Origin: Lentzea jiangxiensis
Lineage (GTDB): Bacteria; Actinomycetota; Actinomycetes; Mycobacteriales; Pseudonocardiaceae
Assembly: GCF_900104175.1 (NCBI RefSeq)
Contig: NZ_FNIX01000001.1
Span: forward strand, 1,005,975 to 1,069,974
Length of the DNA stretch: 64,000 nucleotides
Direction of reading: 5' to 3'
The notes beneath the pieces were generated by a model. The model did no database searches, was not told the origin of the DNA, and saw only the letters and a program-made list of their open reading frames with translations. Below, piece by piece: positions 17,837 to 27,105 of the stretch. Numbering within the stretch: position 1 is the stretch's first letter; each line of letters starts with the position of its first letter. Position numbers and translations under genes: made by a program.

Positions 17837-18109
17837 GTGGACGTACGACTGAACGCCTGGGTGCGTGGACGGGTGCAGGGTGTCGGTTTTCGCTGGTGGA
17901 CGCGCGCCAGAGCGCTGGAGCTGGGCCTGGTCGGAAGTGCTTCGAACCGGCCGGACGGGCGGGTCGAGGTGGTGGCCGAGGGTCCGCGGGAGAAGTGTGA
18001 ACAACTGCTGGAGGCTCTCCGATCGGGTGACACTCCGGGGCACGTCGAATCGGTGGGTGAGCAGTGGTCCGCCGCCCGGGGCGACCTGACCGGCTTCGTC
18101 GAACGCTGA
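17837..18109 (+). CDS. acyP: Acylphosphatase
   Basis: 90-aa enzyme hydrolysing acyl phosphates. The signature [17 protein letters not shown] gives the phosphate-binding loop and catalytic Arg19. Asn37 in SASNRPDG is the second active-site residue. The usual LPDG is RPDG here. GTG 17837 starts at the conserved DVRLNAWV with GGAGG just upstream; an ATG at 17777 would add 20 unconserved residues. In other actinobacteria acyP directly precedes smc; here the sigma/anti-sigma pair intervenes. Confidence 0.92.
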   Translation: MDVRLNAWVRGRVQGVGFRWWTRARALELGLVGSASNRPDGRVEVVAEGPREKCEQLLEALRSGDTPGHVESVGEQWSAARGDLTGFVER

Positions 18110-18142
18110 ACCTTCCGCGAGAGGATGGCGTAGTAGGAGATC

Positions 18143-18649
18143 GTGGACTCCTCAGAAGACGTCCTCATCCAGCTGTACGACCGCTGGAGAGGCCCGCTGC
18201 TGCACTACGTGCTGCGGCTGGTCGACGGCGACTACCAGCAGGCCGAAGACGTCGTGCAGGAGACCCTGCTCCGCGCGTGGCGGCACCACGAGGAGTTGAA
18301 ACCGGACGACGCGGCGCCGTGGCTCTACACGGTCGCGAAGAACCTCGTGATCTCCGGATACCGCCGCCGCAACGCACGCGCGACCGAGGTGCCGCTCGAA
18401 CCGGTGGACCTCCCGCCGGTCAGCGACCAGGTCGAGCACGTGCTGCAGACGTGGCAGGTCGCGTCGGCGCTGAGAGCGCTCACGCCCGAGCACCGGACGG
18501 TCGTCATCGAGCTGTACTACCGCCGCCGCACCGTCGCGGAGGCCGCCAAAACGCTCGGCATCCCGCCGGGCACGGTCAAGTCGCGCTGCTTCTACGCGCT
18601 GAGGGCGCTGCGCGACGCACTGGAGGAGAGAGGGGTGACCGGGGCGTGA
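18143..18649 (+). CDS. ECF RNA polymerase sigma factor
   Basis: 168-aa extracytoplasmic-function sigma factor. Sigma region 2 is seen in LYDRWRGPLLHYVLRLV and AEDVVQETLLRAWRH. Region 4 is LRALTPEHRTVVIELYYRRR ... KTLGIPPGTVKSRCFYALRAL. GTG 18143 has TAGGAG 5 nt upstream. Its stop overlaps the anti-sigma start (GTGA), the usual arrangement for a sigma held by a membrane zinc anti-sigma. It resembles the SigL/SigK-like groups, but exact group assignment is uncertain. Confidence 0.92.
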   Translation: MDSSEDVLIQLYDRWRGPLLHYVLRLVDGDYQQAEDVVQETLLRAWRHHEELKPDDAAPWLYTVAKNLVISGYRRRNARATEVPLEPVDLPPVSDQVEHVLQTWQVASALRALTPEHRTVVIELYYRRRTVAEAAKTLGIPPGTVKSRCFYALRALRDALEERGVTGA

Positions 18650-19236
18650 GCTGCCAGCACACCGTCGACGTCGGCGCCTACCTCTTCGGCTCGCTCGACC
18701 TCGGGGAACGAGCCGCGTTCGAACGCCACCTCGGCACCTGCGACTGCTGCCAGGCCGAGATGCTGCGGCTCGCCCCGCTGCCGGGCCTGCTCGGCCGCCT
18801 GACCCCGCAGGACGTCGAGAACCTCGACGAGATCCCCTCCTGCCCGCCGGGGCCGGACCGGCAGCGCCGCGTGGCGCTGGTCTGCGCCGCCGTCCTCGTG
18901 GCGCTGGCGCTGGCCGGCGGCGTCCTGTTCCTGCGGCCACCGCCCGCGCCCACGTGGGCGGCCGAGGACCCCGGCACCGGGGTGGACGGCGAGGTCTCGA
19001 TGGTCTCGAAGTCGTGGGGCACGGAGATGTGGTTCAAGCTCGGCGACGTCAAACCGGGTGCGCGCTGCAAGGTCATCGTGTTCGACCGGCGGGGCCAGCG
19101 CGAGGTCGGCGGCTGGTGGGGGTCCGACCACGGCCCTGACGAGCGCATTCCCGGTTCCACGTCGTTCCGGGTGGACCAGATCGACAGGCTGGAGGTGTCG
19201 GACGAGAGCGGGCTGCTCGTCACCCTGCGCCCCTAG
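18646..19236 (+). CDS. Membrane anti-sigma factor with zinc-binding (ZAS) domain
   Basis: 196-aa protein. The ZAS motif H28-x3-C32-x2-C35 (HLGTCDCC) sits in a small N-terminal helical domain that should bind the ECF sigma encoded upstream. One membrane helix follows (VALVCAAVLVALALAGGVLFL, about 87-107). The outer domain (about 115-196) contains WFKLGDVKPGARCKV and GGWWGSDHG. It likely releases the sigma on an envelope or redox signal; this is inferred from the family. Coupled to the sigma gene by a GTGA overlap. Confidence 0.9.
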   Translation: MSCQHTVDVGAYLFGSLDLGERAAFERHLGTCDCCQAEMLRLAPLPGLLGRLTPQDVENLDEIPSCPPGPDRQRRVALVCAAVLVALALAGGVLFLRPPPAPTWAAEDPGTGVDGEVSMVSKSWGTEMWFKLGDVKPGARCKVIVFDRRGQREVGGWWGSDHGPDERIPGSTSFRVDQIDRLEVSDESGLLVTLRP

Positions 19237-19296
19237 ACGCGCAGGTCAAGGCACGCCTCCCGCGACCGCCGCAAGCGCTTGGGTACTCTGCCCGGC

Positions 19297-22200
19297 GTGC
19301 ATCTCAAGAGCCTGACGCTGAAGGGCTTCAAGTCCTTCGCCTCGGCTACCACGCTGCGCTTCGAGCCCGGCATCACCTGCGTGGTCGGTCCCAACGGGTC
19401 CGGCAAGTCCAACGTGCTCGACGCGCTGCGCTGGGTGATGGGCACGCAGGGGGCCAAGGACCTGCGCGGCGGCAAGATGGAGGACGTCATCTTCGCCGGC
19501 ACGTCCGGCCGCGCGCCGCTCGGCCGCGCCGAGGTGACGCTGACGATCGACAACTCCGACGGCGTGCTGCCGATCGAGTACACCGAGGTGTCGATCACCC
19601 GCCGCATGTTCCGCGAGGGCGCCACCGAGTACGAGATCAACGGCAACTCGTGCCGCCTCATGGACATCCAGGAGCTGCTGTCGGACTCCGGCATCGGCCG
19701 CGAGATGCACGTGATCGTCGGTCAGGGCCAGCTCGCCGCGATCCTCGAGTCCAAACCGGAGGAACGGCGCGCGTTCGTCGAAGAGGCCGCCGGCGTCCTC
19801 AAGCACCGCAAGCGCAAGGAAAAGGCGCTGCGCAAGCTCGAGGCGATGCAGGCGAACCTGACGCGCCTCACCGACCTCACCGCCGAGCTGCGCCGCCAGC
19901 TCAAGCCGCTGGGCAAGCAGGCCGAGATCGCCCGCCGCGCGCAGGTCGTCCAGTCCGAGCTGCGGGACTCGAAGCTCCGCCTGCTCGCCGACGACCTGGT
20001 GACGCAGCGCGAGGCCATCGCGCAGGAGGAGCACGACGAGGCGAAGGCCCGCGAGCGCCGCGCCGAGGTCGAGAAGTCGTTGCAGGCCGCGCAGTACCAG
20101 CAGAACGAGCTGGAGGAACGGGTCGCGGCTGACTCGCCCAAGCTGCAGGCCGCGCAGGACACCTGGTACCGGCTGTCCGCTCTGGAGGAACGCCTGCGCG
20201 GCACGGTCCGGCTCGCCGCCGAACGCGCGCGGCACCTCTCCGCCGACGTGGACGCCCCCAGCAGGGGCCGCGACCCCGACGACCTCGACCGCGAGGCCGA
20301 GGAGACCGCCGAGATGGAGCTGGAGCTCCAGGAAGGCGTGACCGAGGCCCGCATCGCGCTCGCCGAGGCAGTGGAGACGCGCGCCGAGCTGGAGCGCATG
20401 GTCTCGCAGGCGGAGAAGGCCCACATCGCCGCCGTCCGCGCCATCGCCGACCGCCGGGAGGGCCTCGCCCGCCTGTCCGGTCAGGTGGAAGCGTTGCGCA
20501 GCAAGACGAACGCCACCGCCGAGGAGATCGAACGCCTCTCCGTCACGGTGGCGGAGGCCGCCGAACGCGTCGAGTTCGCGTCGATGGAACTGGCCGAGGC
20601 CCGCGAGATCACCGGCACCGAGGACGAGGACGACCACGACCTCGACGAACGCCACCGCCAGGCCGTGCAGTCCAACGACGCGGCACGCCAGCGCGTCGAG
20701 GAACTGGTCAAGGCCGAACGCACGGCAGAACGCGACATCGCGTCGTGGCGTGCCCGCGTCGACGCTCTCTCGTTGGGCCTCACGCGCAAGGACGGTGCGG
20801 GAGCGCTGCTCGCGTCGGACGTGCCGGGCCTGCTGGGCTCCGTCGCCGCGCTGCTGACCGTCGAACCGGGTTTCGAGGTGGCGCTGGCCGCCGCGCTCGG
20901 CCCGATCGCCGACGCCGTCGCGGTGTCGTCCGGAGACGGCGCGCTGGCCGCCCTGAAGCTGCTGAAGGAGAAGGACGCCGGCCGCGCGGGCGTGCTGATC
21001 GGCTCCGGTGGGTCCACTGTGGACACCTCCGCGTGGGGTCACCTGCCGCACGGCGCGCGCTGGGCGATCGACGTCGTGCACGCGCCCGAGGCGTTGCGCC
21101 CGGCGCTCGCGCGAGCACTGGACCGCCTCGCCGTGGTCGACGACCTCGACACGGCGGCACGCCTGAACGTGCGCGCGGTGACCCGTGACGGCGACGTTTT
21201 CGGCCTCGACTGGGCCGTCGGCGGCTCGGGTGGCCAGGGCCAGAGCGTGATCGAGGTGCAGGCCGCGGTCGACGAGGCCCAGGAGCAGCTGGCGACGGCG
21301 GAACGGGCGCTGGAGCACGCCTCGGCGGCGCTCGAAGGTGCCCGCGCCGAGCAGCAGGCCCGCCGCAAGGTGCTCGACGCGGTCAAGGAGGCCGTGCAGG
21401 AGGCCAAGGTCCGCCAGGCCCGCTCCGGCGAGCGGCTGAACCGGATGGCCGCGGCCGTGCGGTCGGCGGAGGCCGAGGTCGCCCGCATCACCGAGCAGCG
21501 CTCCAAGGTCGAGCGGTCCCGCGAGGAAGCCCTGATGAAGCTGGGCGAGCTCGAGGAACGGCTGCTGATGGCCGAGGAGGAGCAGACCCTCGAGGACGAG
21601 CCGGACACCGACCAGCGCGACGCGCTGTCCGCGGAGCTGGCTCAGGCCCGTCAGGCCGAAATGGACGCCCGCCTGGTGCAGCGCACGGCAGAAGAGCGCG
21701 CACGGGCCGTACAGGGCAAGGCAGACGCTTTACGTCGCGCCGCCCGCGCCGAGCGTGAGGCCCGCGAACGCCACGCCCGCGCCACGGCGCACCGTGCGCG
21801 CGGTGCGGTCGTCGCGAAGGCCGTCGTCCGCGGTGGCGAGCAGGCGCTGGAACGCATCGAGATTTCGCTGGCCCGCGCCGCCCGTGAGCGCGACCTGGCC
21901 CAGGAACGCCGCCAGCAGCACGAGCTCCTGCTGACCCAGGTGCGCAACGTGGTGCGTGAGATGTCCGGCGAGCTGGAGAAGCTCGTCGACGCCGTGCACC
22001 GCGACGAGGTGCTGCGCGCCGAGCAGCGCATGCGCATCGAACAGCTGGAGACCAAGATCGCCGAGGACTTCGGCATCGGCCTCGACGACCTGGTCAACGA
22101 GTACGGCCCCGACGTAATGGTGCCGGCGTCGGCCGCCGAGATGGCCGAGTACCAGGCCGCCAAGGACCGCGGCGAGCAGGTCTCCGAGCCGCAGCCCATG

Positions 22201-22917
22201 CCGTACGACCGCGACACCCAGGCCCGCCGCGCCAAGCGGGCCGAGCGCGACCTGTCGTTGCTGGGCAAGGTGAACCCGCTCGCGCTGGAGGAGTTCGCGG
22301 CCCTGGAGGAGCGCTACAAGTTCCTCTCCACGCAGCTGGAGGACATCAAGGACACCCGCCGCGACCTGCTCACCGTCGTGAAGGAGGTCGACGACAAGAT
22401 CCTCGAGGTCTTCACGCTGGCCTACGAGGACGTGGCGCGCGAGTTCGAGATCGTCTTCAAGGTCCTGTTCCCCGGCGGCGAGGGCCGCCTGGTGCTGACC
22501 GAGCCCGAGGACATGCTGACCACCGGCATCGAGCTGGAGGCCCGCCCGCCCGGCAAGAAGGTCAAGCGCCTGTCGCTGCTCTCCGGTGGCGAGAAGTCGC
22601 TGGCCGCGGTCGCGATGCTGGTCGCGATCTTCCGCGCCCGCCCCTCACCGTTCTACGTCATGGACGAGGTCGAGGCGGCGCTGGACGACACGAACCTGCA
22701 CCGGCTGATCAGCCTGTTCCAGCAGCTGCGGGACAAGTCGCAGCTGCTGATCATCACGCACCAGAAGCCGACCATGGAGATCGCCGACGCGCTGTACGGC
22801 GTCTCCATGCGCGGCGACGGCATCTCGCAGGTGATCTCGCAGCGGCTGCGCACGTCGGGCGACGAGCCCGCGCGTGCCGCGCAACCCGCTCCGGAACCGG
22901 CTCAGGCCGAGGCCTGA
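19297..22917 (+). CDS. smc: Chromosome segregation ATPase SMC
   Basis: 1206-aa condensin subunit that organises the nucleoid with ScpA/ScpB. Walker A GPNGSGKS is at residues 31-38. Two long coiled-coil arms flank a hinge at about 510-690 (GLLGSVAALLTVEPGFEVAL ... VGGSGGQG). The ABC signature LLSGGEKSL is near residue 1095, with Walker B VMDEVEAALDD after it. GTG 19297 gives the canonical HLKSLTLKGFKSFA start. The Ala/Arg-rich arms are typical of high-GC actinobacteria. The C-terminal tail is short and Ala/Pro/Glu-rich. Confidence 0.97.
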   Translation: MHLKSLTLKGFKSFASATTLRFEPGITCVVGPNGSGKSNVLDALRWVMGTQGAKDLRGGKMEDVIFAGTSGRAPLGRAEVTLTIDNSDGVLPIEYTEVSITRRMFREGATEYEINGNSCRLMDIQELLSDSGIGREMHVIVGQGQLAAILESKPEERRAFVEEAAGVLKHRKRKEKALRKLEAMQANLTRLTDLTAELRRQLKPLGKQAEIARRAQVVQSELRDSKLRLLADDLVTQREAIAQEEHDEAKARERRAEVEKSLQAAQYQQNELEERVAADSPKLQAAQDTWYRLSALEERLRGTVRLAAERARHLSADVDAPSRGRDPDDLDREAEETAEMELELQEGVTEARIALAEAVETRAELERMVSQAEKAHIAAVRAIADRREGLARLSGQVEALRSKTNATAEEIERLSVTVAEAAERVEFASMELAEAREITGTEDEDDHDLDERHRQAVQSNDAARQRVEELVKAERTAERDIASWRARVDALSLGLTRKDGAGALLASDVPGLLGSVAALLTVEPGFEVALAAALGPIADAVAVSSGDGALAALKLLKEKDAGRAGVLIGSGGSTVDTSAWGHLPHGARWAIDVVHAPEALRPALARALDRLAVVDDLDTAARLNVRAVTRDGDVFGLDWAVGGSGGQGQSVIEVQAAVDEAQEQLATAERALEHASAALEGARAEQQARRKVLDAVKEAVQEAKVRQARSGERLNRMAAAVRSAEAEVARITEQRSKVERSREEALMKLGELEERLLMAEEEQTLEDEPDTDQRDALSAELAQARQAEMDARLVQRTAEERARAVQGKADALRRAARAEREARERHARATAHRARGAVVAKAVVRGGEQALERIEISLARAARERDLAQERRQQHELLLTQVRNVVREMSGELEKLVDAVHRDEVLRAEQRMRIEQLETKIAEDFGIGLDDLVNEYGPDVMVPASAAEMAEYQAAKDRGEQVSEPQPMPYDRDTQARRAKRAERDLSLLGKVNPLALEEFAALEERYKFLSTQLEDIKDTRRDLLTVVKEVDDKILEVFTLAYEDVAREFEIVFKVLFPGGEGRLVLTEPEDMLTTGIELEARPPGKKVKRLSLLSGGEKSLAAVAMLVAIFRARPSPFYVMDEVEAALDDTNLHRLISLFQQLRDKSQLLIITHQKPTMEIADALYGVSMRGDGISQVISQRLRTSGDEPARAAQPAPEPAQAEA

Positions 22918-22927
22918 GCGCCGCGGG

Positions 22928-23641
22928 TCAGCGCCCGCCGCGGTCGAGCCGCGCCGCTTCCTCCGGCGTGGGCGCGCTGCCGCCCAGGTGCGCCGGAGCC
23001 CACCAGGCACCCGGCTCGTTGGGGTAGCCGGCCTGGGCGACGTCCAGCAGGTCCTGCAGGCGCTTGCGGAGCAACGAGTCGCCGGAGTCGCCGGGGGAGG
23101 CCTCGAACGGCTCGCCGATGAGGATCGTGATGGGGATGTGCCGCTGGGTCAGGTCCTTGGGGCGGCCCTTGGTCCACAGGCGCTGGGTGCCCCACAGGGC
23201 GACGGGGATGAGCGGCACGCCGGCCTCGTGCGCGAGGCGGTTCGCGCCGGACTTGATGTCCTTGACCGTGAACGAACGGCTGATGGTGGCCTCGGGGAAG
23301 ATCCCGACCACCTCGCCGGTGCGGAGCGCGGACAGGGCCTGCTGGTAGGAGGCCTGGCCCGCGCTCCGGTCGACGGGGATGTGGTGCATGCCGCGCATGA
23401 GCGGGCCTGCGATCTTGTTGGCGAAGATCTCGTGCTTCGCCATGAACCGCGTGAGGCGCTTCGAAGGGTGCGCACCGTAGCCCGCGAAGATGAAGTCGAG
23501 GTAGCTGACGTGGTTGGACGCCAGCACGGCTCCACCCGTGCGCGGAACGTGGTGCGCCCCTTCGACGGTGATCCGCAGGTCGAGCACCTTGAACATGAGC
23601 TTCGCTGCGGCGATCACCGGGGGATATACGCGATCCGACAT
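22928..23641 (-). CDS. plsC: 1-acyl-sn-glycerol-3-phosphate acyltransferase-like protein
   Basis: 237-aa acyltransferase of the PlsC family, which adds the second acyl chain to lysophosphatidate in phospholipid synthesis. The catalytic motif NHVSYLD gives His44-x4-Asp49. The substrate motif FPEATIS replaces the more usual FPEGTRS. VPLIPVALWGTQ is the later conserved block. No strong membrane helix was seen beyond the amphipathic N-terminus. It is convergent with smc, 10 nt apart. Several PlsC paralogs usually exist in such genomes, so the acyl acceptor is uncertain. Confidence 0.88.
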   Translation of the reverse strand: MSDRVYPPVIAAAKLMFKVLDLRITVEGAHHVPRTGGAVLASNHVSYLDFIFAGYGAHPSKRLTRFMAKHEIFANKIAGPLMRGMHHIPVDRSAGQASYQQALSALRTGEVVGIFPEATISRSFTVKDIKSGANRLAHEAGVPLIPVALWGTQRLWTKGRPKDLTQRHIPITILIGEPFEASPGDSGDSLLRKRLQDLLDVAQAGYPNEPGAWWAPAHLGGSAPTPEEAARLDRGGR

Positions 23642-23665
23642 GCTTCCGAACGGTAGCCGGAAAAG

Positions 23666-24064
23666 CTACTGACCGGTAGCGGCACCTTCGTGTTCTCGCA
23701 TGACCTTGGGCACGCCCGCCAGGTCCTCGTCGTTGCAGAGCAGCTTGAGGTCGTAGTACGGGTTTCCATGGGTGTCGTCGTAGTCGAGATGGACTGCGAT
23801 GACGTCCACGGGCTCGCCCAGCCACTCCTGGGTCTGCCGCAACCAGGCGGCAGCACGTTCCAGAGCGGCGGGAAGATCATCGTCTCGGAATTCGACCGGC
23901 CTGTACGGAACTCCCTGGACACCGTCCCGGTTGTTCGACGGCAAGGGCAGGTCGACGGCCACCCCGGATTCGTTGAGATCGAGTTGGATCGTTTCCTCAC
24001 TCACCGTAAAAGAGTCCCCCACCCTCACCTGGGCTGCAAGCCCGAATCTGGTTGTCGTGCCCAC
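23666..24064 (-). CDS. Hypothetical protein
   Basis: 132-aa protein with no recognised family. Visible features are a beta-rich acidic N-terminal half (RVGDSFTVSEETIQLDLNE, GVAVDLPLPSNNRDGV) and a helical segment LERAAAWLRQTQEWLGEPVDV, then YYDLKLLCNDEDLAGVPKVM. GTG 24064 is the best of weak starts. It lies between the plsC-like and TPR genes on the same strand, 24 nt before the former, so it is probably in one transcript. Aspartate-rich composition and lack of a signal suggest a soluble cytoplasmic protein. Confidence 0.6.
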   Translation of the reverse strand: MGTTTRFGLAAQVRVGDSFTVSEETIQLDLNESGVAVDLPLPSNNRDGVQGVPYRPVEFRDDDLPAALERAAAWLRQTQEWLGEPVDVIAVHLDYDDTHGNPYYDLKLLCNDEDLAGVPKVMREHEGAATGQ

Positions 24065-24132
24065 GGCGCCGGTGGTAGCGCCCCGGCATACCAGCGCCGA
24101 GGAGGGGGTCGGTGTGAGTGTTGTCTCCCGCC

Positions 24133-24582
24133 TCAGCAGGAGCGTTTCAGGAACTCGATGTCGCGCTTGACCTTCGTGATCCGGTCGTGGGTGGGCATCA
24201 GCACGCGGGAAAGCGCGGCCAGGAGCTGCTCCAGGTCCGCGGCCGCGCCACCGGTGTCCCCGGTCGCGTAGCGCAGGTTCGCGAGCAGCTGCCGGGTCTC
24301 CAGGACGTCCTCGTGGTCGGGGCCGAGCACGCGCTCCTGGTCGCGCAGCAGTGGCTCGCACACGGCGATGGCCTTGGCGGACTGCTTCGCCGCGCCCAGG
24401 ACGCGCGCCAGGTTCAGCCGAACGGTGAGGGTCCCGGGGTCGTCCGCGCCCGCCACCTCCCCGTACCGCTCGACGAGCGCCCGGAGCTCCTTCGCGGCCG
24501 TCCTGAAGTCGCCCGCGTGGGCCCTGGCCTCGGCCTCGGCGGCGCGGGCGTGCAGCTCTTCGAGTTCCCCGGCGGACGACAT
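24133..24582 (-). CDS. Small tetratricopeptide-repeat protein
   Basis: 149-aa helical protein. It has TPR-like blocks of the TPR_10/TPR_12 type: DFRTAAKELRALVERYGEV, DPGTLTVRLNLARVLGAAKQ and LGPDHEDVLETRQLLANLRY, with the typical H-P-D/DVL pattern. No enzymatic domain. Such short TPR proteins usually mediate protein contact. First gene of the minus-strand trio with the hypothetical and plsC-like genes, and divergent from the GNAT gene at 24673. Confidence 0.8.
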   Translation of the reverse strand: MSSAGELEELHARAAEAEARAHAGDFRTAAKELRALVERYGEVAGADDPGTLTVRLNLARVLGAAKQSAKAIAVCEPLLRDQERVLGPDHEDVLETRQLLANLRYATGDTGGAAADLEQLLAALSRVLMPTHDRITKVKRDIEFLKRSC

Positions 24583-24672
24583 CCGGCCGATTTTACGCGA
24601 GCGCGCGACCGTGACCTGGGGCCGGTGAAAACTCCCTCGCTTCGAACGGCCGTGCGAGCAACCATTCTTCTC

Positions 24673-25596
24673 ATGTACGACATCCGTTTCGCCGAACCTG
24701 GCGACCTCGGCGCCACGATGGCGCTGCTGGTCCGGCTCCAGGCCGACAACGCGCACCACATCGGGTACCTCGGTGAGACAGTCGAAGAGCTCCGCGCGGA
24801 GCTCGGCGAGTTCGAGCCCAGCTGGGCCGACTGCACGGTGGTCGCCGTCGACGCCGACGACAACATCACCGGCATGCTCAGCGTGGAGATCGACGCCGAG
24901 CTCGGGCGCGCGTGGCTGCACGGCCCGTTCGTCGACGTACCGGTCAACCACCCCGCGGGCAGCCGCATCTGGGACCAGACCGCCGACGCGATGTTCCGGC
25001 GCGCCACCGAGCTCCTCACCGGCATCACCGACCTCGAGCTCTACGGGCACACCGCCCACCGGCGGCTGGCCGCGTTCGCCGAACGGCACGCCTTCAGCGC
25101 CGGCAAGGCCAGCGCCATCCACGTCCTCGACAACGGGGACTTGCGCACGTTGCTCCTCAGGGACGCCAAATGTCCCAACGAGCGCGAGATGCGCATCCTG
25201 CCGACCGACAAGTTCGTGCACGAGGCCGTCGCCGTGCTGCACGAGCGATGTTTCCCGCGCACGTACCTGTCCGGCAGGCAACTCGTCGAATCCGATCCCA
25301 GGACGCGCACGGTCGTCGTCGCCATGGACGGTCAACGCGTGCTCGGGTACGCCGCGGGCAAGGCCCAGCCCGAGGAGTACTACGTCGACTTCGTGGCCGT
25401 CGAACCCGACGTCCGCGGCCAGGGCGTCGGAGCCGCTCTCGTCACCGAGCTGCTGTGGAAGCTCGCGGCCGAGCACGGCGCCCGGCCGCAGGCCGCGGCG
25501 TCGATCTACGCCGGCAACGAGTCCTCGCAGAACATGTTCGCCCGACTAGGATTCCGCCTTCACGTCGAGCTCGTCGCGTACCGCCACACCGCGTGA
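24673..25596 (+). CDS. Two-domain GNAT acetyltransferase
   Basis: 307-aa protein with two GNAT folds. The N-terminal domain (1-150) has a poor acetyl-CoA loop (SVEIDAELGRAWLHGPFVD) and may be inactive or regulatory. The C-terminal domain (about 165-307) has the complete loop VEPDVRGQGVGAALV and the NxxSQxMFARLGFR ending. This layout recalls mycothiol synthase (MshD) and related double GNATs, but key similarity to MshD was not established. ATG 24673 lacks a clear ribosome site and may be leaderless. Its 3' end overlaps the convergent symporter gene by 51 bp. Confidence 0.82.
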   Translation: MYDIRFAEPGDLGATMALLVRLQADNAHHIGYLGETVEELRAELGEFEPSWADCTVVAVDADDNITGMLSVEIDAELGRAWLHGPFVDVPVNHPAGSRIWDQTADAMFRRATELLTGITDLELYGHTAHRRLAAFAERHAFSAGKASAIHVLDNGDLRTLLLRDAKCPNEREMRILPTDKFVHEAVAVLHERCFPRTYLSGRQLVESDPRTRTVVVAMDGQRVLGYAAGKAQPEEYYVDFVAVEPDVRGQGVGAALVTELLWKLAAEHGARPQAAASIYAGNESSQNMFARLGFRLHVELVAYRHTA

Positions 25597-27105
25597 GTGG
25601 CGCAGTGACAGCAACCCGCCCACGAGCAGCGTGACCGCCACCCCCAGGGGCGTGTTCCACCAGCCGGTGAGCGACTTCAGCTCAGAGGTCGCCTTGCCGA
25701 AGTAGATCGTCGGCGTGCTGCCGCCGAACTTGACCCCGAGGATCACGAACCCGACGACCACCACCGTCGCCACGAACGCGATGATCGCGTCCGCCTGCGT
25801 GACGCGCCGGAAGACCAGGCCGAGCAGGAAGGCCCCGAGCAGCGCGCCGTAGGTGTAGCCGGCGATGCCGAGCGCCTGCACCACGATCGGATCCGCGGTG
25901 GTCTTGTTCGAAGAGGCGAACAGGCCCGCGCAGACGATCAGCAGACCCGCCCACACCAGGGTCCAGATCCGCCCGTGGCGCAGGCGTTCCTCGTCGGTCA
26001 TCGGGGTCTTGCGGACGCGTTCGTAGACGTCGGTGACGGTGCTGGAGGCCAAGGCGCCCAACGACGACGACAGCGCGGCGGCGAGGATGCCGGCGATCAC
26101 GAAGCCGGACAGGCCCGACGGCAGCTCGTTGACGATGAAGTAGCCGAACAGCTCGTCCTTGTTGCCGAGCCCCAGCTCCTTCACCGGGTCGGCGCCGTTG
26201 TGGAAGGCCCACATCATCACGCCGATGAACAGGAAGAACGCGAACTGCAGGAACACCACGAAGCCGGAGGCGATCAACGCCTTCTGCGCGGACTTCACGT
26301 CCCGCGTGGCCATGAGCCGCTGCACGATCAGCTGGTCCGCGCCGTGCGACGCCATCGACAGCAGTGCGCCGCCGAAGAACGCGGCGATGAACGGGTACGC
26401 GCCCGTCAGCGGTGAGGAGGTGAAGTCGAAGACCTGGAACTTGTCGACGTCGACGGCCTTGGCGAACCAGCCGTCCGGCAGCTGGCCGGACAACCACCAG
26501 ATCACCACGAGTCCGCCGAGGACGTACCAGAGCATCTGGATGGCGTCGACCCACACGACCGCGCGCACGCCGCCGAAGAAGCTGTAGAACACCATCGCGA
26601 TGCCGAGCGCGAGGATGATCGTCCAGTAGCCGGCGTCGATGCCGTACCGGGCGAGCACCAGCTTGATCGGGATCGCCGTCGCGAAGAGCCGGATGCCGTC
26701 CGCGAGCAGGCGCGTGAAGAGGAACGTCACGGACGCCGTGGCGCGCATGCCGCCGCCGTACCGCTTGCCCAGGAACGCGTACGCCGTCACGAGGTCACCG
26801 GCGATGTAGCGGGGCAGCAGGACGAAGCTGACGACGATGCGTCCGACGACGTAGCCGAGAGCGAGCGTCAGGTACGTCATGCCGCCCTGCGCCGGCGTCG
26901 CCATGTAGGCGATCACCGGCACGCTCAGCACGGTGAGCGTCGACGTCTCCGCGGACACGACCGACAGGCAGACGACCCACCACGAGATGCGCTTCTCGCT
27001 GACGAAGTAGTCGGTGGACGAGTTCTGCCTGCCGCCGATCCACATGCCGAGCAACGGCATCCCGACGAGGAACAGGGCGATGATCGCGAGGTCTAGTCCG
27101 CGCAT
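25546..27105 (-). CDS. Sodium:solute symporter (SSS family)
   Basis: 519-aa integral membrane transporter with about 13 hydrophobic helices. SSS family hallmarks are visible: DYFVSEKRISWWVVCLSVVS at the end of helix 1, GGVRAVVWVDAIQM, SHGADQLIVQRLMA and AALSSSLGALASSTVTD. Its ATG lies 13 bp inside the end of anmK, so the two are translationally coupled. By context it may import a MurNAc- or amino-sugar-derived solute, or sialic-acid-like sugars as in related SSS carriers. That is inference; the substrate cannot be read from sequence. Confidence 0.9.
   Translation of the reverse strand: MRGLDLAIIALFLVGMPLLGMWIGGRQNSSTDYFVSEKRISWWVVCLSVVSAETSTLTVLSVPVIAYMATPAQGGMTYLTLALGYVVGRIVVSFVLLPRYIAGDLVTAYAFLGKRYGGGMRATASVTFLFTRLLADGIRLFATAIPIKLVLARYGIDAGYWTIILALGIAMVFYSFFGGVRAVVWVDAIQMLWYVLGGLVVIWWLSGQLPDGWFAKAVDVDKFQVFDFTSSPLTGAYPFIAAFFGGALLSMASHGADQLIVQRLMATRDVKSAQKALIASGFVVFLQFAFFLFIGVMMWAFHNGADPVKELGLGNKDELFGYFIVNELPSGLSGFVIAGILAAALSSSLGALASSTVTDVYERVRKTPMTDEERLRHGRIWTLVWAGLLIVCAGLFASSNKTTADPIVVQALGIAGYTYGALLGAFLLGLVFRRVTQADAIIAFVATVVVVGFVILGVKFGGSTPTIYFGKATSELKSLTGWWNTPLGVAVTLLVGGLLSLRHSRGVAVRDELDVKAES

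Noticed and set aside
18107..18133. ECF-like promoter TGAAC-N17-CGTAG before the sigma at 18143
   Set aside because: The implied start would leave out the good TAGGAG ribosome site of the gene; the match is short and could be chance.
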